Positions 63,511 to 64,000 of a DNA stretch of 64,000 nt are shown piece by piece; within the stretch, counting starts at the first letter, position 1, and the number at the start of each line of letters is the position of its first letter. The stretch is from Pelomonas sp. Root405 (GTDB lineage Bacteria; Pseudomonadota; Gammaproteobacteria; Burkholderiales; Burkholderiaceae_C). The position numbers and the translations under genes were made by a program. The notes beneath the pieces are model-generated. The model saw nothing but the letters and a program-made list of their open reading frames with translations. It had not been told where the DNA came from and ran no database searches. The stretch covers positions 706,827-770,826 of the forward strand of contig NZ_LMDU01000014.1 in the NCBI RefSeq assembly GCF_001425165.1, read 5' to 3'.

Positions 63511-64000
63511 TTAATCAGTCGATTCCGCTTCAGATGGGGTCATCGAGCGGGAAACAAAACGGGCAATGGGTTCGGGCAGCAGCGGGGACATGTCGCGCAG
63601 CACGCCACCAAGCACGGGCGCCGCGCGCGAGGCCTGCCAGGTGGCCGACTCGGCCAGCGGTGAGGCGCCGATGATCAGCACCAGCAGCAGCGCGATGAAC
63701 AAGCCGCGCAGCGCGCCAAAGCCCGCGCCTCCCAGGCGGTCCACTACCGACAGCGGCGTTGCATGGATCAGCGCCTTCACCAGTCGCGAGGCTAGGCTCC
63801 AGATGATGAGCACCACAAAGAAGGCAATGGCCAGCGCGGCGACATGCAGCGCAGCTGGGCTCAATGCGCTGGTCATGGCAGTTGGCAACATCTCGGCGAC
63901 GACGGGGGCCAGCGGCGACGCGGCGAAATACGCGACCACCCAGCCCGCCAATGACATGACTTCAAAAATCAGGCCGCGCCACAGACCGATGCCGATGGAA
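63511..64000 (-). CDS. cvpA: CvpA family membrane protein, 5'-truncated by window
   Basis: CvpA-family proteins are small inner-membrane proteins named for a role in colicin V production. The visible part includes SIGIGLWRGLIFEVMSLAGWVVAYFAA, so the frame continues beyond base 64000 and the Met at 63957 is internal. Helices follow (LHVAALAIAFFVVLIIWSLA, GALRGLFIALLLVLIIG). About 20-25 N-terminal residues are outside the window. It lies directly upstream of purF. Confidence 0.92.
   Translation of the reverse strand, partial: SIGIGLWRGLIFEVMSLAGWVVAYFAASPLAPVVAEMLPTAMTSALSPAALHVAALAIAFFVVLIIWSLASRLVKALIHATPLSVVDRLGGAGFGALRGLFIALLLVLIIGASPLAESATWQASRAAPVLGGVLRDMSPLLPEPIARFVSRSMTPSEAESTD

Overview
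This window is high-GC DNA from a chromosome of the order Burkholderiales. The likeliest placement is a Roseateles/Pelomonas/Mitsuaria-type member of the Sphaerotilaceae; that is an inference from GC content, the translation-gene order rimP-nusA-infB-rbfA-truB-typA, the run cvpA-purF-metZ-gltX, and two PEP-CTERM surface proteins. Almost all of it is dense, ordinary chromosome. I saw no insertion sequence, prophage or CRISPR array. The two edge genes, mutS at base 1 and cvpA at base 64000, are cut by the window.

Layout. 1-8941 (+): mutS, an alpha/beta hydrolase, pyrG, kdsA, a DUF1330 protein, eno, ftsB, and a nicotinamide riboside transporter (pnuC) overlapping a NadR-type kinase. 8920-14131 (-): a 1205-residue membrane protein of unknown function, hslO and a gamma-carbonic-anhydrase-like protein. 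14174-21351 (+): a DUF455 ferritin-like protein, an omega-aminotransferase, a secreted phytase-like esterase, a repeat hairpin, an EamA exporter, a PIG-L deacetylase overlapping an aspartoacylase-like hydrolase, and an orphan periplasmic binding protein. 21404-27248 (-): a Zn-protease-like protein, two glutathione transferases, and a three-gene outer-membrane protein / binding protein / diguanylate cyclase unit. 27380-30479 (+): a FrnE-type DsbA protein, a PEP-CTERM protein and rdgC. 30544-43069 (-): asparaginase, a TonB receptor with a His-rich partner, CYTH, a DEAD-box helicase, ogt, an MBL-fold hydrolase, a serine beta-lactamase-like hydrolase, dusA, a PEP-CTERM lectin, an enoyl-CoA hydratase-family protein and an EamA transporter. 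43179-51629 (-): the translation operon. 51894-56540: fabI (+), an Arg/Lys/Orn decarboxylase (-), and nfeD plus an SPFH protein (+). 56565-58015: a LuxR-type regulator locus. 58045-59251: six tRNAs. 59356-64000 (-): gltX, metZ, purF and cvpA.

The most interesting place is 56565-57620. A LuxR-family regulator with an autoinducer-type sensor domain, and no luxI in the window, is followed on the same strand by an unannotated 21-codon open frame. That frame has its own TTGACC -35-like hexamer and a hairpin terminator with a seven-T tail. A perfect 18-bp dyad (ACTACCAACCCTGGTAGT) lies just upstream of the mini-gene. A 14/16 match to it lies directly upstream of the LuxR start codon, in the divergent region shared with a 131-codon gene that resembles the RsaM (DUF4902) quorum-sensing modulators. 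Together these look like a small self-contained regulatory circuit with a peptide or small-RNA output.

Other points of interest are the 1205-residue membrane protein, the outer-membrane protein / binding protein / diguanylate cyclase unit, the His-rich protein beside a TonB receptor, paired dyads in the aminotransferase leader, and a terminator-like hairpin inside the infB-rbfA operon. All family assignments come from reading motifs; no database search was run.
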